Below are positions 18,778 through 27,964 of a DNA stretch of 64,000 bases, in pieces. The position numbers and the translations under genes are program-made. Positions within the stretch are counted from its first letter, which is position 1; each line of letters opens with the position of its first letter. The DNA comes from Acutalibacter muris (GTDB lineage Bacteria > Bacillota > Clostridia > Oscillospirales > Acutalibacteraceae). Under the pieces are notes generated by a model. That model ran no database searches and was not told the origin of the DNA. It was given only the letters and a program-made list of their open reading frames with translations. Location of the stretch: contig NZ_CP021422.1 in the NCBI RefSeq assembly GCF_002201475.1, positions 1,736,001 through 1,800,000 on the forward strand, given 5' to 3'.

Positions 18778-19293
18778 ATGAAGGATAAAGAAGAAAAGAA
18801 ACCGCCAGAAGCTGAGGCCCCGCCAGAGATCGAGGAAATGTCCAGGCTGGAGGAAGAACTTAAAAAGCTGCGCCAAGAGCTGGACGAGCATAAACAGCAA
18901 TATCTCCGTGTACTTGCGGAATACGACAACTTCCGCAAACGCACGGCAAACGAGAAAAGCGCTATATATAATAACGCGGTCTCTGATACGGTCCAGGCCA
19001 TACTGCCAATAGCGGACAATATCGGGCTGGCGCTGAGCCAGGAAAAGGCTTCCGCTGAGGATATGCGAAAGGGTATTGAGATGATACAGACCCAGATCGA
19101 TGCCGCCTTTGAAAAGCTGGGTATCGCCACAGTGGGGGAAACGGGGGAGACCTTTGACCCCAATCTGTGCAACGCCATAGCCCATATCGAGGACGAGAGC
19201 CTTGAGGAAAACGTCATATCCCAGGTATATCAAAAGGGCTATATGCTGGGCGACCGGGTGGTGCGCCACGCCGTGGTGCAGGTGGCAAACTAG
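18778..19293 (+). CDS. grpE: Nucleotide exchange factor GrpE
   Basis: A 171-residue co-chaperone that releases ADP from DnaK. An acidic, charged N terminus leads into a long coiled coil (about residues 15-60) and then the beta-wing domain with YDNFRKRTANEK and the C-terminal GYMLGDRVVRHAVVQVAN. AAGGAG precedes the ATG. It lies 46 bp after hrcA. Confidence 0.95.
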   Translation: MKDKEEKKPPEAEAPPEIEEMSRLEEELKKLRQELDEHKQQYLRVLAEYDNFRKRTANEKSAIYNNAVSDTVQAILPIADNIGLALSQEKASAEDMRKGIEMIQTQIDAAFEKLGIATVGETGETFDPNLCNAIAHIEDESLEENVISQVYQKGYMLGDRVVRHAVVQVAN

Positions 19294-19362
19294 AACTGTT
19301 ACAGCCGTGGGAGCACGGTAACCATATGAATCTAAAAAACTATTAAAGAGAGGTAATTTATT

Positions 19363-21198
19363 ATGGCAAAGACGATCGGCATTGACTTAGGTACTACAAA
19401 TTCCTGTGTAGCGGTTATTGAAGGCGGCGAGCCAGTGGTTATCGCCAACGCAGAAGGCGCGCGCACTACGCCGTCTGTGGTGGCGTTTAGCAAAACCGGC
19501 GAGCGAATGGTGGGCCAGGTGGCAAAGCGCCAGGCTATCACGAACCCCGACCGCACTATTTCCTCTATCAAACGTGAAATGGGCACTGCGTATAAGGTGG
19601 GTATTGACGGCAAGAACTACACCCCCCAGGAAATAAGCGCCATGGTCCTTCAGAAGCTGAAGGCCGACGCGGAGGCATATCTGGGCGAGACCGTCACCAG
19701 CGCGGTTATCACCGTACCCGCTTATTTTACCGACGCCCAGCGCCAGGCCACAAAGGATGCTGGCAAGATAGCCGGTCTGGAGGTCAAGCGTATTATTAAC
19801 GAGCCGACGGCTGCGGCTCTGTCCTATGGCGTGGATAAGGATAACGACCAGAAGGTTATGGTGTATGACCTGGGCGGTGGCACCTTTGACGTGTCCATCA
19901 TTGAGATGGGCGACGGAGTACAGGAGGTCCTTGCCACAGCGGGTAATAACCGTTTGGGCGGCGATGACTTTGACCAGCGCGTTATAAACTGGATGGTAGA
20001 CAGCTTCAGGGTGGAGCAGGGCGTGGACCTGACCGTTGACAAGATGGCCATGCAGCGCATTAAGGAGGCCGCAGAGAAGGCGAAGATCGACCTGTCCGGC
20101 GTAACCACCTCAACTATAAGTCTGCCTTATATTACTGCGGACGCAAGCGGCCCAAAGCACCTGGAGATGACTCTGACCAGAGCTAAGTTCAACGAGCTGA
20201 CCTCTGATCTGGTGGAGAAGACCATGGGCCCTGTGCGCCAGGCGCTGCAGGACAGCGGCCTGTCTATTAATGATATCAGCAAGGTGCTGCTGGTAGGCGG
20301 CTCCTCCCGCATCCCGGCTGTCCAGGAGGCAGTTAAGAACTTTATCGGCAAGGACCCCTTCAAGGGAATAAATCCTGACGAGTGCGTGGCCATAGGCGCG
20401 GCCATTCAGGCCGGCGTGTTGGGCGGCGAGGTCCAGGGCCTGTTGCTGCTGGACGTTACTCCCCTGTCCCTGGGCGTTGAAACAATGGGCGGCGTTATGA
20501 CAAAGATAATCGACCGCAACACAACTATCCCGACAAAGAAGAGCCAAATTTTCTCCACCGCTGCGGATGGTCAGACTCAGGTTGAGGTAAACGTCCTCCA
20601 GGGCGAGAGAGAATTTGCCAGGGACAATAAGCAGCTGGGCCTGTTTAAACTGGACGGCATTGCTCCGGCTCCCAGGGGCATTCCTCAGATTGAGGTCACC
20701 TTTGACATCGACGCGAACGGTATTGTCAACGTCTCGGCAAAAGACCTGGGCACAGGTAAGGAACAGCATATTACTATCAGCTCCAGCTCGAATATGAGCA
20801 AGGAGGACATTGATGCAGCTGTGAAGGCTGCCGAGCAGTTTGCCGAGGAGGATAAGAAACGCAGGGAAGAGGTCGATACAAAAAATAATGCCGAGAGCAT
20901 GTGCTACTCTGCTGAAAAACTTATTTCCGACAGCGGCGATAAGCTGAGCGAAGCTGATAAGAACGAAATAAACGCCAAAGTGGCCGCATTGCGCGACAGT
21001 ATCAACAGCGGAAGCCTCGACACTATCAAGTCCAATATGGACGACTTACAGAAGGCCCTTTATTCTGTAAGTGAGAAGCTGTATCAGCAGGCCGCGCCTC
21101 AAGGTGATCCCAACGCCCAGGGCTCTGTTGACCCCAACGGCGGAAATCCTGGCGGCGACGGAAACGTATACGACGCGGATTTTAAAGATGTGAACTAA
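19363..21198 (+). CDS. dnaK: Molecular chaperone DnaK (Hsp70)
   Basis: A 611-residue Hsp70. The ATPase domain starts [18 protein letters not shown] and has [17 protein letters not shown] and [11 protein letters not shown]. The substrate domain begins near residue 370 ([20 protein letters not shown]), followed by the helical lid and a Gly/Asn-rich tail. GAGAGG precedes the ATG. It folds and refolds proteins with GrpE and DnaJ from the same operon. Confidence 0.98.
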   Translation: MAKTIGIDLGTTNSCVAVIEGGEPVVIANAEGARTTPSVVAFSKTGERMVGQVAKRQAITNPDRTISSIKREMGTAYKVGIDGKNYTPQEISAMVLQKLKADAEAYLGETVTSAVITVPAYFTDAQRQATKDAGKIAGLEVKRIINEPTAAALSYGVDKDNDQKVMVYDLGGGTFDVSIIEMGDGVQEVLATAGNNRLGGDDFDQRVINWMVDSFRVEQGVDLTVDKMAMQRIKEAAEKAKIDLSGVTTSTISLPYITADASGPKHLEMTLTRAKFNELTSDLVEKTMGPVRQALQDSGLSINDISKVLLVGGSSRIPAVQEAVKNFIGKDPFKGINPDECVAIGAAIQAGVLGGEVQGLLLLDVTPLSLGVETMGGVMTKIIDRNTTIPTKKSQIFSTAADGQTQVEVNVLQGEREFARDNKQLGLFKLDGIAPAPRGIPQIEVTFDIDANGIVNVSAKDLGTGKEQHITISSSSNMSKEDIDAAVKAAEQFAEEDKKRREEVDTKNNAESMCYSAEKLISDSGDKLSEADKNEINAKVAALRDSINSGSLDTIKSNMDDLQKALYSVSEKLYQQAAPQGDPNAQGSVDPNGGNPGGDGNVYDADFKDVN

Positions 21199-21223
21199 CC
21201 GAGGTTTTCAGGAGTTGATTTGA

Positions 21224-22372
21224 GTGGCGGACAAAAGAGACTATTATGAGGTTCTGGGCGTTCAGAAGTCGGCCTCGGAGGACGATGTCAAAAAGGCGTA
21301 CCGAAAGCTGGCAAAGCAGTACCACCCCGATCTGAACCCCGGGGACAAAAACGCCGAGGCCAAGTTCAAGGAGGTCAACGAAGCCTATGAAGTGCTTTCT
21401 GACAGCGATAAGCGGGCCAGATACGACCAGTTCGGGCACGCCGGGGTGGACCCCAACTTCGGCGGCGGTGCCGGGGGAGGCAATCCCTTCCAGGGCGCGG
21501 GCTTCGACTTCACGGATATATTCGACAGCTTCTTCGGCGGTGGGTTCGGAGGTAGCTCCCGCCGGGCCAACCCTAATGCACCCCGGCAGGGCTCCGATGC
21601 CCAGGCCAACCTGGCCATCGACTTTGAGGAGGCCGCCAAGGGCTGTAAAAAGAACGTGGAGTATCAGCAGATTGAGACTTGCTCCGACTGTCACGGCACC
21701 GGCGCGGAGGCCGGCACCACGCCAAAGACCTGCCCCAACTGCAACGGTACCGGCCAGGTGCGGGTAAGCCAGCGCACACCCTTTGGGGTGGTGCAGTCCA
21801 CCCAGTCCTGCGACCGATGCCACGGCACAGGCAAGCTTATTGAAAAAATCTGCCATACCTGTGACGGAAAGGGAAGGGTGCGCCGGCGGAAGACCATAGA
21901 GGTGACAGTGCCAGCCGGTATTGACGACGAACAGGTGCTGAATGTAAGCGGCCACGGCAACGCCGGCGCGAACGGCGGGCCCAACGGAGACCTGCATGTA
22001 TATATCAGTGTGCGGCCCCACCCAATTTATAAGCGCCGTGGCAATGACGTTTGGTGCGAGATGCCCATAACCTTTACCCAGGCGGCCCTCGGCGCAGATG
22101 TAGAGGTCCCAACACTGGATGGCAAAGTCAGTTACCATGTGCATGAGGGCACACAGCCGGGCGATGTGTTCCGGCTGAAGGGCAAGGGTATACAAAGCCT
22201 GCGCTCCCGGTCCAAGGGAGACCAGTATGTGCAGGTCACAGTTGAGGTGCCCAAAAACCTCAACAAACGCCAGAAGGAGATTTTAGCTGAGTTGGACAAT
22301 AATACTGACGATAAAAATTATCAGAAACGCAAGACCTTTTTCTCAAAGCTGAAAGATTTGTTTGGCGACTAA
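21224..22372 (+). CDS. dnaJ: Chaperone protein DnaJ (Hsp40)
   Basis: A 382-residue DnaK co-chaperone. J domain with the HPD motif ([10 protein letters not shown], near residue 33), a Gly/Phe-rich linker (about 75-115), four zinc-finger repeats CxxCxGxG ([32 protein letters not shown]; about 145-220) and the C-terminal substrate domains. The start is GTG at 21224 with AGGAG upstream, 25 bp after dnaK. Confidence 0.97.
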   Translation: MADKRDYYEVLGVQKSASEDDVKKAYRKLAKQYHPDLNPGDKNAEAKFKEVNEAYEVLSDSDKRARYDQFGHAGVDPNFGGGAGGGNPFQGAGFDFTDIFDSFFGGGFGGSSRRANPNAPRQGSDAQANLAIDFEEAAKGCKKNVEYQQIETCSDCHGTGAEAGTTPKTCPNCNGTGQVRVSQRTPFGVVQSTQSCDRCHGTGKLIEKICHTCDGKGRVRRRKTIEVTVPAGIDDEQVLNVSGHGNAGANGGPNGDLHVYISVRPHPIYKRRGNDVWCEMPITFTQAALGADVEVPTLDGKVSYHVHEGTQPGDVFRLKGKGIQSLRSRSKGDQYVQVTVEVPKNLNKRQKEILAELDNNTDDKNYQKRKTFFSKLKDLFGD

Positions 22373-22378
22373 ACAGAG

Positions 22379-22414
22379 AGCCCCGGGACACCGCAGAAGT
22401 GCCCCGGAGCTTTT
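22379..22414. terminator. Terminator between dnaJ and the convergent methyltransferase
   Basis: Imperfect 12-bp stem, AGCCCCGGGACA (22379-22390) against TGCCCCGGAGCT (22400-22411), two mismatches, then TTTT. It ends the heat-shock operon. Confidence 0.65.
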
Positions 22415-23188
22415 CTATTTTTGAGCTATAAAGAAGAAACGCGGGAAACGGAATATAATCTCTCCCTTCTTCTGTATAGGATACTGTTCTCTGACTTGAG
22501 AGAACACCTCCTGATAGAATCCATCTCTGGCCGCTTCACTTACCGCTGCGTCAAGATATGGCCGCAGCCCGGTGGAGCTGTACCAGTCCATTATAGCCTG
22601 ATGGGAGGGCATACGGTGCAGGTAGGTGGTCTGCCAGAGCGTGAAGTCCGTGGAAACCTCAGAGAGGATATCAAAATATTGCTCCTGGCTCAGCGTATAG
22701 AACAGCCGCATATACGGTATCAGCTCCGTCCAGGGGCTTTGAGCTACAGTAGCTTCAATTATCTTGTGTATAGGCTCCTGGTAGTTCATAGGTATCTGCA
22801 CCGCCAGGAGACCACCTGGCTTCAGAAGGCCCATGAGCCGGGGCAGCAGGGAGGGGTGGTCGGGCACCCATTGGAGACAGGCGTTAGAAAATACAATGTC
22901 ATAATCGTGGGGAAGGCTGTCCAGCTCCGCGCTTATATCACATTTGATAAACTCGAGCTCGGGATAGTCCTTTCTGGCCGTCTCCACCATATTCCCGGAA
23001 TAGTCCGCGCCGGTGACGTTTGCACCGGGGAACCGGGCTTTCAGTACGGCGGTGCTGTTCCCGGGGCCGCAGCCCACGTCAAGGGCTTTTGCCGGTGCAT
23101 CATATTCTATTCGTGCCGCCAAATCGATGGCGGGCTGAGTGCGCTCCTTTTTAAACTTTAAGTATTGCTGTGCGTTCCAGCCTGACAT
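22415..23188 (-). CDS. tam: Class I methyltransferase, trans-aconitate methyltransferase-like
   Basis: A 257-residue SAM-dependent enzyme that starts WNAQQYLKFKKERTQPAIDL, close to the Tam opening. It has motif I DVGCGPGNSTAVL, GADYSGNMVETA and FSNACLQWVPDH. Tam methylates trans-aconitate, a toxic by-product of the citrate/aconitate step. Length fits the family. ATG 23188 is preferred to one at 23269, which would overlap the MATE gene. It lies 25 bp after that gene. Confidence 0.8.
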   Translation of the reverse strand: MSGWNAQQYLKFKKERTQPAIDLAARIEYDAPAKALDVGCGPGNSTAVLKARFPGANVTGADYSGNMVETARKDYPELEFIKCDISAELDSLPHDYDIVFSNACLQWVPDHPSLLPRLMGLLKPGGLLAVQIPMNYQEPIHKIIEATVAQSPWTELIPYMRLFYTLSQEQYFDILSEVSTDFTLWQTTYLHRMPSHQAIMDWYSSTGLRPYLDAAVSEAARDGFYQEVFSQVREQYPIQKKGEIIFRFPRFFFIAQK

Positions 23189-23213
23189 AAAATCAACTGC
23201 CTCTCCGTATATT

Positions 23214-24602
23214 TTACAGACGTATCTTGGTCCACTGGCCCTTGCGGAACCGTAGGAAGGTGAGAACAAACCTCAGCACCTGGTCGCAGAAGGTGCCCAG
23301 CCACGCGCCGATAAGTCCGATAGCCAGCGGGTAGCAGAGCAGCCAGCTCATGCCGGGACGGATGAAGGTGACGCTTATCAGTGACACCAAGGCGGTGAAC
23401 TTTGTATCCCCGGCCCCGCGCAGACAGCCGAACAGCACCACCTGCTCTATCTGGAAGAAGAGAATAACGCTGAGTATGCGCATTATCTGGATGCCATAGT
23501 CCAGAATGACCGGCTCCTGGGAGAACAGGGCAAATATCTGCTTGCCAAAGAGGAAGTATACGGCGGACACAAGGCAGGCGCACATAAGCCCAATCTTCTG
23601 ACATACATTTCCGTAGATTTTTGCCATATCCGGGCGCTTGCGGCCCAAGCTCTGGCCGATGAGCGTGACGGAGGCCACAGAAAGGCCATCGCCGAAGGAG
23701 AAGGACATGCTCATAAGGTTCATGCCAATCTGGTGGGCGGCCATCTGAGTGGTGCCCAGGTGCGCCACAGTCATGGAGAACAGAAGGAAGCCGATGCGCA
23801 GGCATATCTGCTCAACAAAAGCGCTGGAGCCTACGTTAAGCAGGGAGTGTACGCTCATACGGTCGGCTATCCACCCCTTTACTGAGCGCAGGTTGATGAA
23901 ACCGTCTTTCCTAAGTACCGACGCGATACTGAGGGCGCAGGCACAAACTGTGCCAATGACCGTGGCCAACGCAGCCCCGCGCACGCCCATGGCTGGGAAA
24001 CCGAAGTTGCCGCCTATCAGTAAGTAATTGAAAATTACGTTGACTGTGTTGGATATTACATTTGTCAGCATGGCTATTCTGGTATTTCCTGCGCCGCGTT
24101 GGGCAGCGTTGAGCATAAGGGATATGGTGGAAAAGCCCAGACCGCCCATAATAATTTGCAGGTACTCTACGGCATACTCATGGGTGTCGGGCTGGGAGCC
24201 GACCATCTTTATTATGGGGCCGGCAAACGCCACGAAAGCAGAGCTTATAATTACAGTCAGGCCGATAGTAATAAGCAGCGCCATACGCACAATGCGGTTA
24301 GCGCTTTCCCGGTCACCAGCACCCTTGCGCCGGGCCACCAGGGCGGAAACCGCCACGTTCATTGATAGAAATACTGCCAGCCCCAGAAACTTGGGCTGGG
24401 TGGTAAGCCCCACCGCGGCGATGGCAAAGGAACCCAGGGAACCCACCATGATGGTGTCCACCATTCCGGCAAGACACACGAAGAACGATTCCAGCACCGA
24501 GGGCCAGGCTACATTCACAGCGTCCCGGATTATCTTTCCATTTGGCGGGACCTCGCCTAGTTCCATCCCCTTACAAATCTTTTCGGCGTTAATAAACTGC
24601 AA
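23214..24602 (-). CDS. MATE family efflux transporter
   Basis: A roughly 462-residue exporter with twelve hydrophobic segments and the MATE opening AWPSVLESFFVCLAGMVDTIMVGSLGS; internal repeat at about residue 250. It is unlike the MATE gene at 2762. The start is uncertain: TTG 24602 has GGGAG eight bases upstream and is chosen; ATG 24566 has no spaced site. It shares a transcript with the tam-like gene and is divergent from the hydrogenase operon. Confidence 0.87.
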   Translation of the reverse strand: MQFINAEKICKGMELGEVPPNGKIIRDAVNVAWPSVLESFFVCLAGMVDTIMVGSLGSFAIAAVGLTTQPKFLGLAVFLSMNVAVSALVARRKGAGDRESANRIVRMALLITIGLTVIISSAFVAFAGPIIKMVGSQPDTHEYAVEYLQIIMGGLGFSTISLMLNAAQRGAGNTRIAMLTNVISNTVNVIFNYLLIGGNFGFPAMGVRGAALATVIGTVCACALSIASVLRKDGFINLRSVKGWIADRMSVHSLLNVGSSAFVEQICLRIGFLLFSMTVAHLGTTQMAAHQIGMNLMSMSFSFGDGLSVASVTLIGQSLGRKRPDMAKIYGNVCQKIGLMCACLVSAVYFLFGKQIFALFSQEPVILDYGIQIMRILSVILFFQIEQVVLFGCLRGAGDTKFTALVSLISVTFIRPGMSWLLCYPLAIGLIGAWLGTFCDQVLRFVLTFLRFRKGQWTKIRL

Positions 24603-24724
24603 TTTTCCCACTCCCGAATTGAAAATAGTTGTCAATGCAATTATTATACGCCATTTGCCAGGAAAAAGCAATAGGCTGGGGATACTTTGGATTTTGAGCA
24701 AAATAGCCTGTTTTCTGTCTTAAA

Positions 24725-24748
24725 TTATCGATAAATAGGTATCGATAA
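24725..24748. promoter_or_regulatory. Repeated TATCGATAA motif, candidate operator
   Basis: TATCGATAA occurs at 24726-24734 and 24740-24748, 14 bp apart; read as an inverted repeat the arms are TTATCGATA and TATCGATAA with six bases between. It sits 29 bp upstream of the -35 box of the hydrogenase operon, suiting an activator or a shared divergent regulator. The binding protein is unknown. Confidence 0.45.
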
Positions 24749-24776
24749 CAATTATGCATATATACAGATTTTTTCA

Positions 24777-24805
24777 TTGCAAAATTCATAGAAAAATGTT
24801 AGAAT
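24777..24805 (+). promoter_or_regulatory. Promoter of the [FeFe]-hydrogenase operon
   Basis: TTGCAA at 24777-24782, 17-bp spacer, TAGAAT at 24800-24805 with TGT before it (extended -10). The first gene starts 42 bp downstream. Confidence 0.7.
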
Positions 24806-24846
24806 ATAGACACAGTTCCAACAATATTTTTTAGGAGGTCAAAGTC

Positions 24847-25086
24847 ATGAAAGTTACAGTATGTATCGGTAGTTCCTGCCACATAAAGGGGTCCCGCCAG
24901 GTGGTCGAGCAGCTTCAGCAGCTTGTTGCCGACAACGGCCTGAAGGAAAAGGTGGACCTGGGCGGCACCTTCTGCATGGGAAAGTGCCAGCAGGGGGTAT
25001 GCGTTACGGTAGACGACCAGTTCTACTCCGTTTCTCCAGAGACCACCGAGGAGTTCTTTAACAACAATATCAAGGCCAAGGTCTAA
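24847..25086 (+). CDS. Thioredoxin-like [2Fe-2S] ferredoxin (NuoE/HydC-like)
   Basis: A 79-residue single-domain protein. Cys pairs CIGSSC (C6, C11) and CMGKC (C43, C47) match the ligand pattern of the thioredoxin-fold [2Fe-2S] domain in NuoE and in HydC subunits of electron-bifurcating hydrogenases. The helical NuoE N terminus is absent. It probably carries electrons to or from the hydrogenase proteins downstream. AGGAGG precedes the ATG. First gene of the four-gene operon. Confidence 0.85.
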   Translation: MKVTVCIGSSCHIKGSRQVVEQLQQLVADNGLKEKVDLGGTFCMGKCQQGVCVTVDDQFYSVSPETTEEFFNNNIKAKV

Positions 25087-25116
25087 GATAATCATAACCG
25101 AAAGGAGACTGGGAAT

Positions 25117-26787
25117 ATGCCGGACTGTTTGCGGTTAAAAAAATCCAACTGTAAGAACTGCTACAAATGTATCCGCCACTGCCCTGTGAAAGCCATACGC
25201 TTTTCCGGCAGCCAGGCCCATATCATCAGCGACGAGTGTATACTGTGCGGCCAGTGCTTCGTGGTGTGCCCACAGAACGCCAAGGAGATAGTGGACGAGA
25301 CTGAGAAGGTAAAGGTACTTATGCAGAGCGGTGACCCTGTAATCGTCAGCTTGGCGCCCTCTTTTATTGCCAACTTTCCTGGCGTTGGCATTGGGGCCAT
25401 GAAAAAAGCCCTCAAACAGCTGGGCTTTTTCGACGTAGAGGAGACAGCTCTTGGCGCCACCATGGTCAAGAGCGAGTACGAGCGTATGCTTAGGGAGGAC
25501 AAGCGGGATGTGCTTATAAGTTCCTGCTGCCATTCGGTAAACCTGCTTATACAGAAGCATTTTCCCGTTGCCCTGGAGTTCCTGGCGGACATAGATTCAC
25601 CCATGATGGCCCACTGCAAGGACATCAAACGCCGTATACCCAACGCTAAGACGGTGTTCATCGGCCCCTGCGTCGCCAAAAAGGACGAGGCGGGCCAGTA
25701 CGAGGGCATCATAGACAGCGTGCTCACCTTTGAGGAGTTGAGCCAGTGGCTGGACTCAGCAGGTGTGGAGCTGGAGCAGGAGATGGATTCCGAGGAGTGC
25801 AGCCGCGCAAGGTTTTTCCCGACCACAGGCGGCATTTTGAAGACCATGGAGCTGAATGCTCCCGGATACGCGTACTTGGCTTTGGACGGAGCTGAAAACT
25901 GCATAGCCGCTCTGAAGGATATCATAGACGGCAAGCTGCATAACTGCTTTATCGAGATGTCCATCTGCACTGGCAGCTGCGTCGGCGGCCCTGTTATGGA
26001 GAGACATTCGCCGGTCAGGGACTATGTGGCTGTGTCCGGCTACGCTGGAGAGCGTGATTTCGAGGTCAGGCAGCCCGAGCCTAAGTCCATGCGTAAGCGG
26101 TTTGCCTATCTTGAGATGCAGAACCGTATGCCCACCGAGGCAGAAATCAATACCGCCCTCAGGCAGATGGGTAAGTTCAAGCCGTCCCAGGAGCTCAACT
26201 GTGGGTCCTGCGGCTATAACACCTGCCGGGAGAAGGCCATCGCTGTCTGCCAGGGCAAGGCGGAGATATCCATGTGCCTGCCCTTCCTGAAGGATAAGGC
26301 CGAGGGCTTCTCCGACGCCATAGTCAACAACACCCCCAACGGTCTTATTGTGCTCAACGAAGACCTGGAGGTGCAGCAGATAAATAACAAAGCCAGAAAG
26401 ATAATGAATATACGCTCCGCCTCTGACGTGCTGGGCGAGCCGGTGGTAAGGATACTTGACCCCACAGTGTTCCTGAACGTGCTGAACACCAAGCGAGATG
26501 TGCGTGACGAAAAGGTATATCTTGCCGAATACAAGTGCTACGTTGAGCAGTCGGTGGTTTACGACCGCGACCTGCACTTGCTTATCGGCATCATGCGCGA
26601 TATCACCGACGAGCAGTTGGAGCGGGAGAAGAAGGAGGACATCAGCCGTCAGACAGTGGAGGTCGCAGACAAGGTTGTTGAGAAACAAATGCGCATCGTT
26701 CAGGATATTGCAAGCCTGCTGGGCGAGACGGCTGCCGAGACCAAGATAGCCCTGACAAAGCTGAAGGAGTCGATAACCGATGAATGA
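25117..26787 (+). CDS. Sensory-type [FeFe] hydrogenase with PAS domain (HydS-like)
   Basis: A 556-residue fusion. Two [4Fe-4S] ferredoxin motifs (C12/15/18/22 and C41/44/47/51) precede an H-cluster domain with all expected ligands: SSCC (C137, C138), GPCVAKKDE (C185, K188, E191) and CTGSC (C284, C288). The methionines that flank the H-cluster in catalytic enzymes are replaced (GPC for MPC; SIC for MAC), as in group C sensory hydrogenases. Next come a four-Cys Fe-S domain (CGSCGYNTC, about 365-395), a PAS domain (about 405-515) and a helical tail. It probably senses H2 or redox state and signals through the phosphatase whose gene overlaps its end by 8 bp. Confidence 0.87.
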   Translation: MPDCLRLKKSNCKNCYKCIRHCPVKAIRFSGSQAHIISDECILCGQCFVVCPQNAKEIVDETEKVKVLMQSGDPVIVSLAPSFIANFPGVGIGAMKKALKQLGFFDVEETALGATMVKSEYERMLREDKRDVLISSCCHSVNLLIQKHFPVALEFLADIDSPMMAHCKDIKRRIPNAKTVFIGPCVAKKDEAGQYEGIIDSVLTFEELSQWLDSAGVELEQEMDSEECSRARFFPTTGGILKTMELNAPGYAYLALDGAENCIAALKDIIDGKLHNCFIEMSICTGSCVGGPVMERHSPVRDYVAVSGYAGERDFEVRQPEPKSMRKRFAYLEMQNRMPTEAEINTALRQMGKFKPSQELNCGSCGYNTCREKAIAVCQGKAEISMCLPFLKDKAEGFSDAIVNNTPNGLIVLNEDLEVQQINNKARKIMNIRSASDVLGEPVVRILDPTVFLNVLNTKRDVRDEKVYLAEYKCYVEQSVVYDRDLHLLIGIMRDITDEQLEREKKEDISRQTVEVADKVVEKQMRIVQDIASLLGETAAETKIALTKLKESITDE

Positions 26788-27952
26788 TCTTTGTGCCGAT
26801 ATCGGATACAAGAGTATAAACCACTATGGTGAACAGCTCTGCGGCGACCATGTGGACATTATCGAACAGGGTGACAACTCCACCGTTGTGGTGCTGGCGG
26901 ACGGTCTTGGCAGCGGCGTGAAGGCCAGCATCCTCTCCACGCTTACATCAAAGATAATCTCCACCATGATGGCAGCTGGAATGCCCCTTGAGGAGTGCGT
27001 TTCTGCGGTGGCAGCGACGCTGCCGGTGAGTTCTGAGCACGGCGTGGCCTACTCCACATTTACAATAATACATCTGCTAAATAACCAGACCGCCGAACTG
27101 ATACAGTACGATAACCCACACGTTATACTGCTTCGGGATGGGGTGAACTATGACTATCCCAAGACCGAGATGAACATAGGGGGCAAGCAGATATTCAAGT
27201 CCTCCATACCTCTTAGGGAGAACGACGCTTTTATTGCCATGAGCGACGGCTGCCCACATGCGGGTATCGGGATAGAGTACAACTTCGGATGGGCCATTGA
27301 GGATATCACCAGCTTTATGGAGACCATTATCCTGGCAGGCTACACCGCTAAGACTCTCTCAACAATGCTGGTGGAGGAGTGCTATAAGCTGTATGGGGGA
27401 GAGCCCAAGGATGACGTGACCTCCTGCGTAGTGCGTATCCGCAAGCGTGAGCCAATGAATCTGCTGTTCGGTCCGCCTTCGAACCGGGATGACTGCGATC
27501 GCATGATGAGCTTGTTCTTCTCAAAGGAGGGCAAGCATATAATCTGCGGTGGAACCACCTCCACCATAGCGTCCCAGTTTCTGAGAAAGCCTCTAAAGCC
27601 CAGCTTGAACTTTGAGGGCTCCGACTTGCCGCCCACCGCTGAGATAGAGGGGGTTGACTTGGTTACCGAGGGCGTTATCACCATAGCCAGGGTACTGGAG
27701 TACGCCAAGGACTACCTGAAGGATAACGACAGGTATGAGGATTGGGGCATGAAACGGGATGGAGCGGCTTTAATAAGCCGGTTCCTGTTTGAGGAGGCCA
27801 CAGACATCAACTTCTTTGTGGGACGGGCCATAAACCCCGCCCACCAGAACCCTGACCTGCCCATAACCTTCAGCATTAAGATGAGTCTTGCCGAGGAACT
27901 GGTAGAGTGTCTCAGGCAGATGGGCAAGAGGGTAAAGGTAAGCTATTTTTAA
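26780..27952 (+). CDS. SpoIIE-type (PP2C-like) serine phosphatase
   Basis: A 390-residue protein. The first 230 residues form a SpoIIE/PP2C phosphatase with metal-binding aspartates in VVLADGLGSGVKAS, FIAMSDGCPHAG and PKDDVTSCVV. About 150 further residues have no domain I recognise. Its ATG overlaps the sensory hydrogenase gene by 8 bp, so translation is coupled. By analogy with Clostridia clusters pairing HydS with a phosphatase, it is the likely output of the sensor, removing phosphate from Ser/Thr of an unknown partner such as an anti-sigma antagonist. Confidence 0.87.
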   Translation: MNDLCADIGYKSINHYGEQLCGDHVDIIEQGDNSTVVVLADGLGSGVKASILSTLTSKIISTMMAAGMPLEECVSAVAATLPVSSEHGVAYSTFTIIHLLNNQTAELIQYDNPHVILLRDGVNYDYPKTEMNIGGKQIFKSSIPLRENDAFIAMSDGCPHAGIGIEYNFGWAIEDITSFMETIILAGYTAKTLSTMLVEECYKLYGGEPKDDVTSCVVRIRKREPMNLLFGPPSNRDDCDRMMSLFFSKEGKHIICGGTTSTIASQFLRKPLKPSLNFEGSDLPPTAEIEGVDLVTEGVITIARVLEYAKDYLKDNDRYEDWGMKRDGAALISRFLFEEATDINFFVGRAINPAHQNPDLPITFSIKMSLAEELVECLRQMGKRVKVSYF

Positions 27953-27964
27953 GGAGGGCGACAA

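Noticed and set aside
21182..22195. Long open frame antisense to dnaJ
   Set aside because: dnaJ is unmistakable; the reverse product is low-complexity.
25756..26811. Open frame antisense to the sensory hydrogenase
   Set aside because: Covers well-conserved Fe-S motifs on the other strand; no family features.
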